This document shows, in pieces, positions 35,170-46,532 of a stretch of 64,000 nucleotides of DNA (position 1 is the first letter of the stretch; every line of letters begins with the position of its first letter). The notes beneath the pieces are model-generated. The model did not search any database. It saw nothing but the letters and a program-made list of their open reading frames with translations, and was not told the origin of the DNA. The DNA is from an uncultured Flavobacteriales bacterium (GTDB lineage Bacteria > Bacteroidota > Bacteroidia > Flavobacteriales_D > Crocinitomicaceae): the NCBI GenBank assembly GCA_903860985.1, contig CAIOSO010000091.1:1-64000 (forward strand). Reading direction: 5' to 3'. The translations under genes and the position numbers were made by a program.

Positions 35170-36603
35170 ATGGAATTTGAAAATAAAGTGATGGACGAAT
35201 CGATGCAAGGATCAGCTATCGAATTACAAAATCAAGGTGGAGAAGGAAAGAAAAAACTGTACCTAGAAAGTTATGGTTGTCAAATGAATTTTTCTGATAG
35301 TGAGGTTGTTGCATCGATCTTAGCTCAAGATGGATATGAAACGACCCGCAACATGGACGAAGCAGATGTGATCCTATTGAATACATGTTCCATCCGCGAA
35401 AATGCAGAACAACGTGTGCGAAATCGCTTGACTGAATTTAAAATCAAAAAAGAAAATAATCCAGAATTAGTGGTTGGAATCCTTGGTTGTATGGCCGAGC
35501 GATTGAAGAAAAACTTACTGGAAGAGGAAAAATTAGTAGACCTCGTGGCTGGACCCGATGCATACCGCGATTTACCGAATTTAATTGAAGAAGTCGGAAC
35601 TGGACAAAAAGCAGTAAACGTATTATTATCACGTGATGAAACATACGCGGACATTTCCCCCGTTCGATTGGATCAAGGTGGAATCGCCGCTTTCGTCACC
35701 ATTATGCGTGGTTGCGACAACATGTGTTCTTTCTGTGTGGTGCCTTTTACCCGTGGTAGGGAACGCTCTCGTGATCCACATACGATTGTGGAGGAATGTA
35801 AAGATCTCTACAGTCGAGGATACCGCGAAGTAACCTTGCTTGGACAAAATGTGGATTCGTATCGATGGAACATAAGCTCCAAAGGCGAAGTAAAAAATCC
35901 AGAAGAACCGACAACGAACTTTGCACAATTGATGGAAATGGTGGCCTTGGTTTCTCCGGACTTACGGGTCCGCTTTAGTACCTCGCATCCAAAAGACATG
36001 ACGGACGATGTTCTTGAAATCATGGCGAAATACGAAAATATTTGTCCCTACATTCACTTGCCTGTTCAATCTGGTAATACGGATGTACTTTACCGAATGA
36101 ACCGCGGATACACACGTGAATGGTACATGGAACGCATTGAATCGATCAAGCACATGATCCCGAATTGCGCGATTTCAACCGATGTCATTACAGGATTCTG
36201 TGGTGAAACGGAAGCAGAACATCAAGAAACATTGTCCTTAATGGATTTAGTGGAATACGATTTTGCCTACATGTTCAAATATTCGGAACGTCCTAAAACC
36301 TTAGCTGAAAGAAGATTTGAAGACGATATTCCCGAAGATGTGAAAGGACGTCGTTTGAATGAAATTATAGAAAAACAATTAGCTCATTCCTTAAAATCCA
36401 ATCAAAAACAAATCGGAACCGTCCAGAAGGTGCTCATCGAAGGATTTTCCAAACGTTCGGAAGAACATTTATGCGGAAGAACAGGAAGAAATTCAATGGT
36501 TGTCTTTCCAAAAGAAACGTATCAAAAAGCTCAATATGTCATGGTTCGAATCGACAGTTGTACCTCGGCAACGTTGATGGGAGAAGCCGTTTCAGCATGT
36601 TAA
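35170..36603 (+). CDS. miaB: tRNA (N6-isopentenyl adenosine(37)-C2)-methylthiotransferase MiaB
   Basis: [21 protein letters not shown]; radical [25 protein letters not shown]. Confidence 0.97.
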   Translation: MEFENKVMDESMQGSAIELQNQGGEGKKKLYLESYGCQMNFSDSEVVASILAQDGYETTRNMDEADVILLNTCSIRENAEQRVRNRLTEFKIKKENNPELVVGILGCMAERLKKNLLEEEKLVDLVAGPDAYRDLPNLIEEVGTGQKAVNVLLSRDETYADISPVRLDQGGIAAFVTIMRGCDNMCSFCVVPFTRGRERSRDPHTIVEECKDLYSRGYREVTLLGQNVDSYRWNISSKGEVKNPEEPTTNFAQLMEMVALVSPDLRVRFSTSHPKDMTDDVLEIMAKYENICPYIHLPVQSGNTDVLYRMNRGYTREWYMERIESIKHMIPNCAISTDVITGFCGETEAEHQETLSLMDLVEYDFAYMFKYSERPKTLAERRFEDDIPEDVKGRRLNEIIEKQLAHSLKSNQKQIGTVQKVLIEGFSKRSEEHLCGRTGRNSMVVFPKETYQKAQYVMVRIDSCTSATLMGEAVSAC

Positions 36604-36614
36604 ACTAAGATAAG

Positions 36615-37859
36615 ATGAATATTCAACAAGTTAAACAGCGCTTTGGAATCATTGGGAATTCCCCAATGCTGAACCGTGCCTTAGAAGTGGCAATGCAAGT
36701 TGCTCCTACGGATATTTCCGTGCTTGTTACGGGGGAAAGTGGAACAGGAAAAGAAATTATCCCACAAGTCATACACCAATTAAGTTCGCGTAAACACGGG
36801 GAGTACATCGCTGTAAACTGCGGTGCCATTCCGGAAGGAACCATTGACTCAGAATTGTTTGGACACGAAAAAGGATCGTTTACAGGAGCTAGTGGAAGTC
36901 GACAAGGATATTTCGAGGTAGCGAATGGTGGAACAATTTTCTTAGATGAGGTTGCAGAATTACCCATGCAAACACAAGTGCGGTTGTTACGTGTTTTGGA
37001 AACAGGCGAATTTATCCGAGTGGGTTCATCAAAGGTGATTAAAACCAATGTACGCGTGGTTGCTGCCACCAATGAAAACATGCAGCAAGCGATACATTCC
37101 GGAAAGTTTCGCGAGGATTTGTTCTACCGTTTGAGTACAGTTCCCATTCAATTACCGGCATTGAAAAACAGGCAAGAGGACGTGCATTTGTTGTTTCGAA
37201 AATTCGCCAATGACTTTGCTGAAAAGTACCGAATGCCTGCAATCAAATTATCCGACGATGCGGTTGTCTTACTTCAAAATTATCCTTGGCCTGGAAACAT
37301 TCGCCAATTGAAAAATTTAGTGGAACAATTATCTGTGATAGAAACAGCTCGTGATATTGATGAGCTTATGCTCGCTTCTTACCTGCAACCAATTTCGGAG
37401 AAATCGAGTTTTTTAGTCAAAAACGATCAAACTCAAGAATCCATTTCCGAACGAGAGTTGATGTATAAGTTTCTTTTCGATATGAAAAAAGACTTAACTG
37501 AATTAAAGAAATTGGTATTGGAGGTCATTAATAATAGTCAATCAGTTAATCTCAATAAGGATCAAACAGCATTGGTCAATCGAATTTATCAAGATGTCTA
37601 TGAAGAGGCTCCGGTTGCCACGCGAATGCTCCCTGCCGGCTCTGCGAATGAAACACATGCAAATTACCCGATTATTCCAGAAACATTTGAAATACACGAA
37701 GAAATTGAAGAATCCTTATCTTTGGAAGATCGTGAAAAGGAATTAATACATAAAGCCTTAGAAAAGCACCGTGGAAAACGAAAGTATGCCGCGCTTGAAT
37801 TGGGGATTTCTGAACGAACACTTTATCGAAAAATAAAAGAATACCAACTCGGAGAATAA
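36615..37859 (+). CDS. Sigma-54-interacting AAA+ transcriptional activator without receiver domain
   Basis: Walker [15 protein letters not shown] (GAFTGA-type sigma-54 contact motif); Fis-type [26 protein letters not shown]. Confidence 0.93.
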   Translation: MNIQQVKQRFGIIGNSPMLNRALEVAMQVAPTDISVLVTGESGTGKEIIPQVIHQLSSRKHGEYIAVNCGAIPEGTIDSELFGHEKGSFTGASGSRQGYFEVANGGTIFLDEVAELPMQTQVRLLRVLETGEFIRVGSSKVIKTNVRVVAATNENMQQAIHSGKFREDLFYRLSTVPIQLPALKNRQEDVHLLFRKFANDFAEKYRMPAIKLSDDAVVLLQNYPWPGNIRQLKNLVEQLSVIETARDIDELMLASYLQPISEKSSFLVKNDQTQESISERELMYKFLFDMKKDLTELKKLVLEVINNSQSVNLNKDQTALVNRIYQDVYEEAPVATRMLPAGSANETHANYPIIPETFEIHEEIEESLSLEDREKELIHKALEKHRGKRKYAALELGISERTLYRKIKEYQLGE

Positions 37860-38369
37860 ATGAAATATGTTCTGTTCATTTTAGTGGCAATTGGATTAAG
37901 CGCTTGTTGGCCGAGTAGTTTTTCCTTCAGAGATACAGGTGGCATGCCTGAGGAATGGAAGACTTTCACCCTGAAAACCTTAACTCTCGAAGCAGCTACT
38001 TGTCCCTTGAGTTTTGCAGCGGTATTGTCCGAAAAATTGAAGGATGGTGTCCAAAATAACACACCTCTCTTATTGAACACAACCTTTGGAAAAGGGGAAG
38101 TGAACATGGAAGGTAAAATCACACAATATTCGGTGACGCCTTTAGCGGTGCAAGGAAATAACAATGCTTCTCAAAACCGCTTAACAATGACACTGGTGAT
38201 GACCATCAATATTACGAAGCCCAAAGAAGAACAGTGGACGATGACCAGTTCACGTTTCGCAGATTTCAGTTCAGGCACCAATCTGTCTGAAATTGAAACG
38301 AAATTATTCGAAGATATTTCCGCCCAAATGGTGCAGGACCTCATTAATAAACTTCTAAGCAATTGGTGA
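37860..38369 (+). CDS. lptE: LptE-like LPS-assembly lipoprotein
   Basis: Lipobox IGLSAC; 170-aa LptE-type fold pattern and the conserved miaB-EBP-lptE-secG context. Confidence 0.75.
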   Translation: MKYVLFILVAIGLSACWPSSFSFRDTGGMPEEWKTFTLKTLTLEAATCPLSFAAVLSEKLKDGVQNNTPLLLNTTFGKGEVNMEGKITQYSVTPLAVQGNNNASQNRLTMTLVMTINITKPKEEQWTMTSSRFADFSSGTNLSEIETKLFEDISAQMVQDLINKLLSNW

Positions 38370-39355
38370 TGTTAAGCAGCGATTCGATTCACCAACAAAT
38401 GCGGAACATGTCCAACTGTTCGACTCGACAATTAAGCGAGTTGAAGGAGCTGATGGATTTATATCCGTATGCTTCAAGCTTGGTCACCTTGTATCTGAAG
38501 TCTTTGGCAAATGACCAAGATTTGCGTTTGAGTTCTCAATTAGAAAAATACGCGTATCAAATTCCAAATCGCGCATTGCTCTACGATTTATTGGTGACAC
38601 AAACGTTCACAGCAACGCAGGAAATACATTCGCAAGAGGCAGTAAGTCAAGAAGTGCTTTTAGAAGAAGCAGCAAAGGTACCGGAAGCACCGATCATTCA
38701 ACTCACGGTTGATCCAGCTCCAATGGTTGTCGCTCCAAGTGTCATTGAAGAAGAAACAGAGGAATTAGAGACCTTGATTGCTCCAGTAGCTTCCGTCGAG
38801 ATACGGGAAGAAGGAGATGAGGAAAGTTCGTTAAATATACCACATCAGCTCGTTGAAACGAGGGAAATGGATGAGGTGGACACCATGATTCAATCAGCGG
38901 TCATATCCTCTTCCTATTTACAATTGGCGTATCCGGGAGCAGCCGAACAAGTAGCAGCCGAAGAAGAATTAAGGTCTAATGAAGAGGAAGCTGTCATACC
39001 TTCTCAATCGTCCCAAAACGTAAAATCTGTTGAACCAAAGTCCTTTACGGATTGGTTGAAAATGGGTGAGATTTTGAATGGCAGTTTGGATGAACCTCTT
39101 CCAGAAGAGAAAAAGCCAAGTTTCTACCATTTCGAAAAACCAAAGAAAGAATTCTTTTCCCCAGCAAAGAAAGCAAAGGAAAGTGTGGACGAAAATAAGA
39201 TGCCGGTGAGTGAAACCTTAGCACAAGTATTCGCCTTGCAAGGAAATATTAATAAGGCAATTCACGTTTATGAGCAATTAATTTTGATTTTTCCAGAAAA
39301 AAAGAGTTTCTTTGCAAGCCAAATTAGAAATTTAAAGAGAAAACTTAATTCTTAA
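38369..39355 (+). CDS. Uncharacterised protein with acidic linker and C-terminal TPR-like motif
   Basis: ATG at 38369 overlapping lptE stop (TGATG); C-term 'ETLAQVFALQGNINKAIHVYEQLILIFPEKKSFFASQIRNL'. Confidence 0.8.
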   Translation: MLSSDSIHQQMRNMSNCSTRQLSELKELMDLYPYASSLVTLYLKSLANDQDLRLSSQLEKYAYQIPNRALLYDLLVTQTFTATQEIHSQEAVSQEVLLEEAAKVPEAPIIQLTVDPAPMVVAPSVIEEETEELETLIAPVASVEIREEGDEESSLNIPHQLVETREMDEVDTMIQSAVISSSYLQLAYPGAAEQVAAEEELRSNEEEAVIPSQSSQNVKSVEPKSFTDWLKMGEILNGSLDEPLPEEKKPSFYHFEKPKKEFFSPAKKAKESVDENKMPVSETLAQVFALQGNINKAIHVYEQLILIFPEKKSFFASQIRNLKRKLNS

Positions 39356-39357
39356 TC

Positions 39358-39663
39358 ATGGATTTATTATTGTCTATCATTATCATCGCAGCAAGCATCT
39401 TGTTGATTTTAGTTGTTTACGTTCAGAATCCCAAAGGTGGAGGCTTGAGCTCAGATTTTGGATCCCCTTCTCAATTGGGTGGTGTTCAAAAAACAAACGA
39501 GTTAATCGACAAAATGACCTGGGGATTGGCGGCAACGATTGTTGTAGTGAGTTTAGTCATTACCATTCGTGAACCGAAAGCAGCTAAACCAGTTGCTCCT
39601 CAACAAACACAACAAGGACAAGGGCAAGGGCAAGGACAGGCGCCAGCTCAAGGAAATAAATAA
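39358..39663 (+). CDS. secG: Preprotein translocase subunit SecG
   Basis: VYVQNPKGGGLSSDFGSPSQLGGVQKTNELIDKMTW. Confidence 0.95.
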   Translation: MDLLLSIIIIAASILLILVVYVQNPKGGGLSSDFGSPSQLGGVQKTNELIDKMTWGLAATIVVVSLVITIREPKAAKPVAPQQTQQGQGQGQGQAPAQGNK

Positions 39664-39683
39664 GATTCGGTTTCGACCGCACA

Positions 39684-39718
39684 AATGTCAGTATGTCACG
39701 CATGCTGACATTTTTTTT
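39684..39718 (+). terminator. Terminator-like dyad downstream of secG
   Basis: AATGTCAGTATG TCACG CATGCTGACATT TTTTTT, 12-bp stem with one G-U. Confidence 0.8.
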
Positions 39719-39752
39719 GTCTATTAGCGAAAATATGTCCACTTTAACGCAG

Positions 39753-39767
39753 TGGCATAATATTGGT
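39753..39767 (+). promoter_or_regulatory. Sigma-54-like promoter candidate upstream of groES
   Basis: TGGCATAATATTGGT: -24 GG and -12 TTGG-like with N10 spacing; -12 GC replaced by GT. Confidence 0.35.
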
Positions 39768-39796
39768 AAAATTTCAATCAAAATAAACTAAAAATA

Positions 39797-40072
39797 ATGT
39801 CAGTAAATTTTAAACCTTTGGCAGACAGAGTTCTAGTAGAACCTGCGCCAGCAGAGCAAAAAACAGCAAGTGGAATCATCATTCCAGACACGGCGAAAGA
39901 AAAACCATTGCGCGGTATTGTTGTAGCAGCTGGATCCGGAAAAAAAGATGAGCCAATGTCCGTAAAAGTGGGCGATTCAATTTTGTACGGTCAGTATGCT
40001 GGAACAGAAATTAAAATTGATGGAAAGAACTTCCTCATCATGAGGGAGTCTGATATTTATGGAATTTTTTAA
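39797..40072 (+). CDS. groES: Co-chaperonin GroES
   Basis: [33 protein letters not shown]. Confidence 0.98.
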   Translation: MSVNFKPLADRVLVEPAPAEQKTASGIIIPDTAKEKPLRGIVVAAGSGKKDEPMSVKVGDSILYGQYAGTEIKIDGKNFLIMRESDIYGIF

Positions 40073-40089
40073 TTAAACATTCAAATTAA

Positions 40090-41733
<1,644 letters not shown>

Positions 41734-41741
41734 GATTTATA

Positions 41742-41763
41742 AGAGCCCTCGGGCTCTTTCCCG
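41742..41763 (+). terminator. Short hairpin downstream of groEL
   Basis: AAGAGCCCTCGGGCTCTTTC. Confidence 0.6.
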
Positions 41764-41810
41764 TTTCCTTCTTCCCGATTCATTCGGATAGCTGGAGACG
41801 ACTCTATATG

Positions 41811-41836
41811 GCCGCTCGCAAGAGCGGCTTTTTTTA
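41811..41836 (+). terminator. Rho-independent terminator downstream of groEL
   Basis: GCCGCTCGCAAGAGCGGCTTTTTTT. Confidence 0.85.
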
Positions 41837-41885
41837 TCCCTACATTTTGAAGCGCGTTTATTAACTTTATCTTTCAATCTTACTT

Positions 41886-42596
41886 ATGTGCTACGCGAAT
41901 TCTTCCACTTCTGTGAACATCGACTTGGCGAAACGATACAAAAAGGTCGTGCCAGAGTTGATTCCAGATAAACCAACCTTTTACGCATCTGGTTTTGATC
42001 ACCCCAACTGGCGAATTATTACGACTGATCCGCAAATGCAACAAATGAATTGGGGACTAGTGCCCTTTTGGTTTAAAGGTGAAAATCGCTTCGATGTGAG
42101 TAATAAAACCCTCAATGCTCGGATCGAAACATTGGAGGAACGTAGCTCGTTCAAGCATTTATGGAACCGTCAACATTGCTTGGTTCCTTCCACCGGATTT
42201 TTTGACTGGCAACACCAAGGAAAGAACCGAATTCCATACCTTATTCGGTGCAAAGAACAAGAACTCTTTTCGCTAGCAGGGATGTACGATACATGGATGA
42301 ATCCACAAACGCAAACGATGGAGCAGACATTCACCATCGTAACCTGTGAAGCAAACGAATTGATGGCGGAAATTCACAACGTAAAAAAACGCATGCCCTT
42401 GATTTTAACGCCTGAATTGGAAAGCGATTGGTTGAGTGGAAACTTTCATTGGGACCTATCCAAACGCATTGCATCGGATAAATTAGTGGCTCATACCATT
42501 AATAAACGTTTAATCCTCTCTCCCCAAGCAAATAGCGCGGAAATACACAAAGAATTTATGGATGATAGTCAACGTCAAACAAATCTATTTGACTAA
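41886..42596 (+). CDS. SOS response-associated peptidase (HMCES/YedK family)
   Basis: MCYANSS catalytic Cys2; NARIETLEERSSFKHLW; RCLVPSTGFFDW-like motif. Confidence 0.92.
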   Translation: MCYANSSTSVNIDLAKRYKKVVPELIPDKPTFYASGFDHPNWRIITTDPQMQQMNWGLVPFWFKGENRFDVSNKTLNARIETLEERSSFKHLWNRQHCLVPSTGFFDWQHQGKNRIPYLIRCKEQELFSLAGMYDTWMNPQTQTMEQTFTIVTCEANELMAEIHNVKKRMPLILTPELESDWLSGNFHWDLSKRIASDKLVAHTINKRLILSPQANSAEIHKEFMDDSQRQTNLFD

Positions 42597-42626
42597 TTTT
42601 GGCATTACATTTGATTTCCACCGCAC

Positions 42627-43301
42627 GTGAAAAAAATTACACTCCTTTTCGTCTTGTTTTTAACTCTGATTTCGTGCATTGAAATCTCGGATGACTTAAC
42701 GATGCACAACGATGGGTCCGGAACCTTGCGGTATAAAGTCAATCTGTCGGCGAGTAAGGTAAAAGTCAATTCCATTCTAGCCTTAGATAGCCTTGATGGA
42801 AAAAAAGTTCCAAGTATTCAAGACATCAGTGCAAAAATAGGGGAGTTTGCTAAAATTCTCGATGCACAACCTGGAATTTCAAATGTCTTAATCGAAGAAA
42901 ATTACACAGACTTTATCTTAAAATTTTCCTGTGATTTCTCGAGTATCATGTCCCTTCAAGCCGGATTAGCCAATGCGATTGAAGCTGTATCAAAAGATAA
43001 ACTAGGTCCTGAAGCAGATGAAATTTGGATTACCTGGGATGGAAATAAACTGAAACGTTCCATTCCCGCTTTTGCTCGCGCCAAAGTAAAAGGATACAAA
43101 TCGAATGACATTGAATTATTAAAGCAAGGAACATATACCACCATTACGCGTTTTGATCGTCCGATTGAACGATGCGATAATTCACTTGGAACCTTTAGTA
43201 AAAATAAGCAAGCGGTGATGATCAAAGCCAGTGCTTTTAGCATCAAAGAAAACCAAGATTTACTCGAAAATACAATCTATTTAATCTCGACGAAAAACTA
43301 A
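42627..43301 (+). CDS. Uncharacterised lipoprotein
   Basis: Signal peptide with lipobox LTLISC; 224 aa; no recognised domain. Confidence 0.75.
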   Translation: MKKITLLFVLFLTLISCIEISDDLTMHNDGSGTLRYKVNLSASKVKVNSILALDSLDGKKVPSIQDISAKIGEFAKILDAQPGISNVLIEENYTDFILKFSCDFSSIMSLQAGLANAIEAVSKDKLGPEADEIWITWDGNKLKRSIPAFARAKVKGYKSNDIELLKQGTYTTITRFDRPIERCDNSLGTFSKNKQAVMIKASAFSIKENQDLLENTIYLISTKN

Positions 43302-43347
43302 CGAGATTATGATTAAATTCGCTTCATATTTCATTTGAAAATTGCCT

Positions 43348-45201
43348 GTGAAAAACGCATTAATTTATACCTTATCATTGTTTTCAAGCACCCTGTTGTT
43401 TGGACAAAAATCAGAACTCTTTATCCCAAAGGATGCAGTGACCGTTTTCAGCATCAATAACATCAATTTATTGCAGAAAATCTCTATGGATGATTTGGTG
43501 CAGTATGAATTCATGGAAGAAGTGCATCAAGAATTATTCGATGGTTCAACTTCAGGTAAAACCTTGAAGGATGCAGGCATGGACTTCGATCAGCGCTTGA
43601 ATTTATTCTACGGGAAGTCTAACCAAAACGAAATATCTGGTTTTACATTCGGTGTTAAAAATCAGAAACAATTGTTTGAGGTATTTGATGATTTTCAGAA
43701 GCTAGACTTGAATTATCCAGGAGTTGAATTTTACGGCTCTTTTTTCAATAACCTTATCATCAAAGGAAATACAGCCATTTTAATTCGCATCGAACCGACG
43801 ATGTCTTACATCGATCAGATGACGGATTCCTTGTGGTACGCTCGCGGAAACGAAATGCCTTATGAATTGTTTGATGAAATCCAAATCGACGAAGAAGAGA
43901 TTCTAAACGAACAGGAGTTCACCAATGATCAACCGATAGAAGAAGCGGCTTATCCAGATGCAACGGAAAATCCCAACATTAAAAACTATTATGAGTTAAG
44001 AGACAGTGTACAGACGATTCTTCAAGAAAGAGAATTGGAACGCTTGATGAAGGAATTATTTGTAGATGGGGTGAATTTATATTCACAGGACGCACGATTT
44101 GCTGGACAAATGAGCCATGAAGCAATTGGCACGTTCTATTTGGATAATTCAAGGAATTTTGAGAAATCACAGGGACTTTGGTATTTCCAAACCGTTCTTC
44201 CATCCTTGTATCAGGACATTCAAGAATTGTATACAGGAAATGTGATTTTAGGTGATTTAATCCTGAAGGATAATATCGTTGAGTTTCAAGTAGAAGCAAA
44301 TTACGGGAAGGAACTCGGCTCGATTTATAAAGAAATGAACGACTCAAAATTCGATAAAAAAGTATTGAATTATATTCCTCAAACCAGCACCGGATATTTT
44401 ACGTACAATGTCAATCTGCGTCAAGCATATGAACAAGCTTACAAGGTCATCATGCCGATTTTGAGTGATGAAAAGAATGCACAAATTTCCATGAACGTAC
44501 TAACGATTGAATTGCTAAACGAATTCATTAACAAAGACGCCTTATTCGGAACCTACAAAGGAAGCATGTTTGGGACATTCAATGGAATCAAGAAAATTAA
44601 AACCAAGAAAATCGAATTCTACTACGATGAAGAGACCTTCGAATATGGTGAACGTGAAGCAGAAGCAGAAGAGGACATGCCGATTTTCACTGTGGGATTC
44701 TCCATTGATCGTTCTGATATTCCAGAGAAAGTGATGAAGCACATGAGTCGTTTGACATCGAAATTTAAAAATTGCGGGGATTATTGGAAATTTGAAAATG
44801 CCATTTTAGATGCTGCACCCATGTATTTTATCAACCGAAATGGATTGTTTATTTTAACCAATGACGAGGACTTGGCAGTGAATCATTCCAATGGGTATGG
44901 ATCAGAGTCCTTAACTAGAAAGGAACGAAAAGCGGCGAAGAAAAGTGGCTTCATGTATGGACACATTGACATTCAAGAAACCTTAAATCGTTTTCCTGTC
45001 GGAGTGTTAAATCCACGACAAGATGAAATTGTTCAATCGTTAAAAGGGAAATCTGGTCAATTTGAATTGAACTCGGGCAAAACAACAAGCGAACAAACGA
45101 AATTTAATTTACAATATTCATTTGAAGGTGATGAAACAACGGGTAAGCACCTGTTGGATTTAATTAACTCCATTTACGTCGTGACTACTTTCAACCCTTA
45201 A
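43348..45201 (+). CDS. Uncharacterised exported protein, DUF4836-like N-terminus
   Basis: Signal peptide ending LLFGQ; 'IPKDAVTVFSINNINLLQKISMDDL'; GTG at 43348 preferred over TTG 43342. Confidence 0.75.
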   Translation: MKNALIYTLSLFSSTLLFGQKSELFIPKDAVTVFSINNINLLQKISMDDLVQYEFMEEVHQELFDGSTSGKTLKDAGMDFDQRLNLFYGKSNQNEISGFTFGVKNQKQLFEVFDDFQKLDLNYPGVEFYGSFFNNLIIKGNTAILIRIEPTMSYIDQMTDSLWYARGNEMPYELFDEIQIDEEEILNEQEFTNDQPIEEAAYPDATENPNIKNYYELRDSVQTILQERELERLMKELFVDGVNLYSQDARFAGQMSHEAIGTFYLDNSRNFEKSQGLWYFQTVLPSLYQDIQELYTGNVILGDLILKDNIVEFQVEANYGKELGSIYKEMNDSKFDKKVLNYIPQTSTGYFTYNVNLRQAYEQAYKVIMPILSDEKNAQISMNVLTIELLNEFINKDALFGTYKGSMFGTFNGIKKIKTKKIEFYYDEETFEYGEREAEAEEDMPIFTVGFSIDRSDIPEKVMKHMSRLTSKFKNCGDYWKFENAILDAAPMYFINRNGLFILTNDEDLAVNHSNGYGSESLTRKERKAAKKSGFMYGHIDIQETLNRFPVGVLNPRQDEIVQSLKGKSGQFELNSGKTTSEQTKFNLQYSFEGDETTGKHLLDLINSIYVVTTFNP

Positions 45202-45203
45202 GC

Positions 45204-46532
45204 GTGTTTCGTAAAATAAGTACTTTACTTTTACTTGCCGGTGCACTTGGATTGGTGCTGTTTTTGAAAAACATTCTTTTTCAAAAACCGATTCCACCTA
45301 GATTAATTGATCGACTTCCAACGGCAGACTTCATTGCAACGGCAAATATTCTTGAATTAGCGAAGGAAACAAATGGCATGTTGCAGTACAATAAAATATC
45401 TGCACGAGATTTCACTACCTATGAGTTCTTGTTGGGTCAAGGAAAAATGTATGGCATTGACCTCCAGCAAAACGTCTATCTTTTTGGAAACGAAGACGGT
45501 AACTGGGGTGCAATGGCCCGCTTGAGTGACAGTTCCAAAATCATGGGAGGTATTGAGCGCCTTAAAAAGTTCGTGGATATTTCTGATTCCGTTTTTAATG
45601 ACCACAAATACTATTACAATTTAGAAGATAAGTCCTACCTGCATTATGGCGATGGTTACGTGTTTTTCTACAAAGGAAATGACTTTAAAACCGTGCTTGA
45701 ACAAGTTATTACTGCTCGTCATTTGGGGGTTCACAAAGACTGGAAACGATTTTTAGCGCACAAACAATTCAGGAATGAACATTTGGTGATTTATTCAAAT
45801 TGGCCAAAATTAAAGTCGCTTGGAATAGAAACGGCAATGTTTGCACATGATAGCGATTCCTCCAGCTTCAAATTAAAAAGCTACTTAAAGAAAACGAAAC
45901 CACTCTATTTCAAACAAAAAGAAAATGCCTTGAGTTATGCTTCTTCATTCGGAACGCAGCGAATGATTGATGTCCATTTGGATATCGAAGAATTAAAAAA
46001 GAATAAGGAAGATTCTATGTATGTCCAATTTTCTAAAATTGGAAAGCGTTTCGGTTTTCCAATCGCTGAATTCATTCAAGCGTGGACAGGTGACCTCTGT
46101 TTTATTGAAGGTGGAATGCAAAAGGTGAAAGAACAGTATATTGAAACCGTATTGGATGAGGATTTTAATGAACAAGAAATCTCTCGAGAAAAGGAAATCT
46201 TGATTCCAGCATACTCCGCGATGATTTCCATGAATGAATATGGACAGTTTTTCTTGAATAAACTCATGAAAAAAGGCATTCTTAGGAAAGAAGGAGAAGA
46301 ATTTCGCTTCTTATTTTCTCCCTTACTGAAACTAAAAAAGAACGGATCAATCTATCAATTTTATTCGGGTCCTTCGGCGCCAAAATTGCTAACGAGTAAG
46401 AACAATCACGTCACTTGGACAAATAAAGGAACGAAGTACTTCTTTAGCATCGATTCCTTAACCCGACACGAAGTTTTTGGAAGCTTACAGATCCCAGTTC
46501 GTAGAATTTTTAGAAGAAATAAGTTGATTTAG
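45204..46532 (+). CDS. Uncharacterised membrane-anchored protein, possible distant paralogue of upstream gene
   Basis: N-terminal TM (STLLLLAGALGLVLFLKNI); similar pattern of segments to the preceding ORF; starts 2 nt after it. Confidence 0.7.
   Translation: MFRKISTLLLLAGALGLVLFLKNILFQKPIPPRLIDRLPTADFIATANILELAKETNGMLQYNKISARDFTTYEFLLGQGKMYGIDLQQNVYLFGNEDGNWGAMARLSDSSKIMGGIERLKKFVDISDSVFNDHKYYYNLEDKSYLHYGDGYVFFYKGNDFKTVLEQVITARHLGVHKDWKRFLAHKQFRNEHLVIYSNWPKLKSLGIETAMFAHDSDSSSFKLKSYLKKTKPLYFKQKENALSYASSFGTQRMIDVHLDIEELKKNKEDSMYVQFSKIGKRFGFPIAEFIQAWTGDLCFIEGGMQKVKEQYIETVLDEDFNEQEISREKEILIPAYSAMISMNEYGQFFLNKLMKKGILRKEGEEFRFLFSPLLKLKKNGSIYQFYSGPSAPKLLTSKNNHVTWTNKGTKYFFSIDSLTRHEVFGSLQIPVRRIFRRNKLI

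Noticed and set aside
35325-36153. Antisense ORFs within miaB
   Set aside because: Fully inside a conserved gene; no supporting promoter or domain
39684-39718. Possible CIRCE/HrcA operator upstream of groES
   Set aside because: Sequence does not match TTAGCACTC-N9-GAGTGCTAA; better explained as terminator dyad or another regulator site
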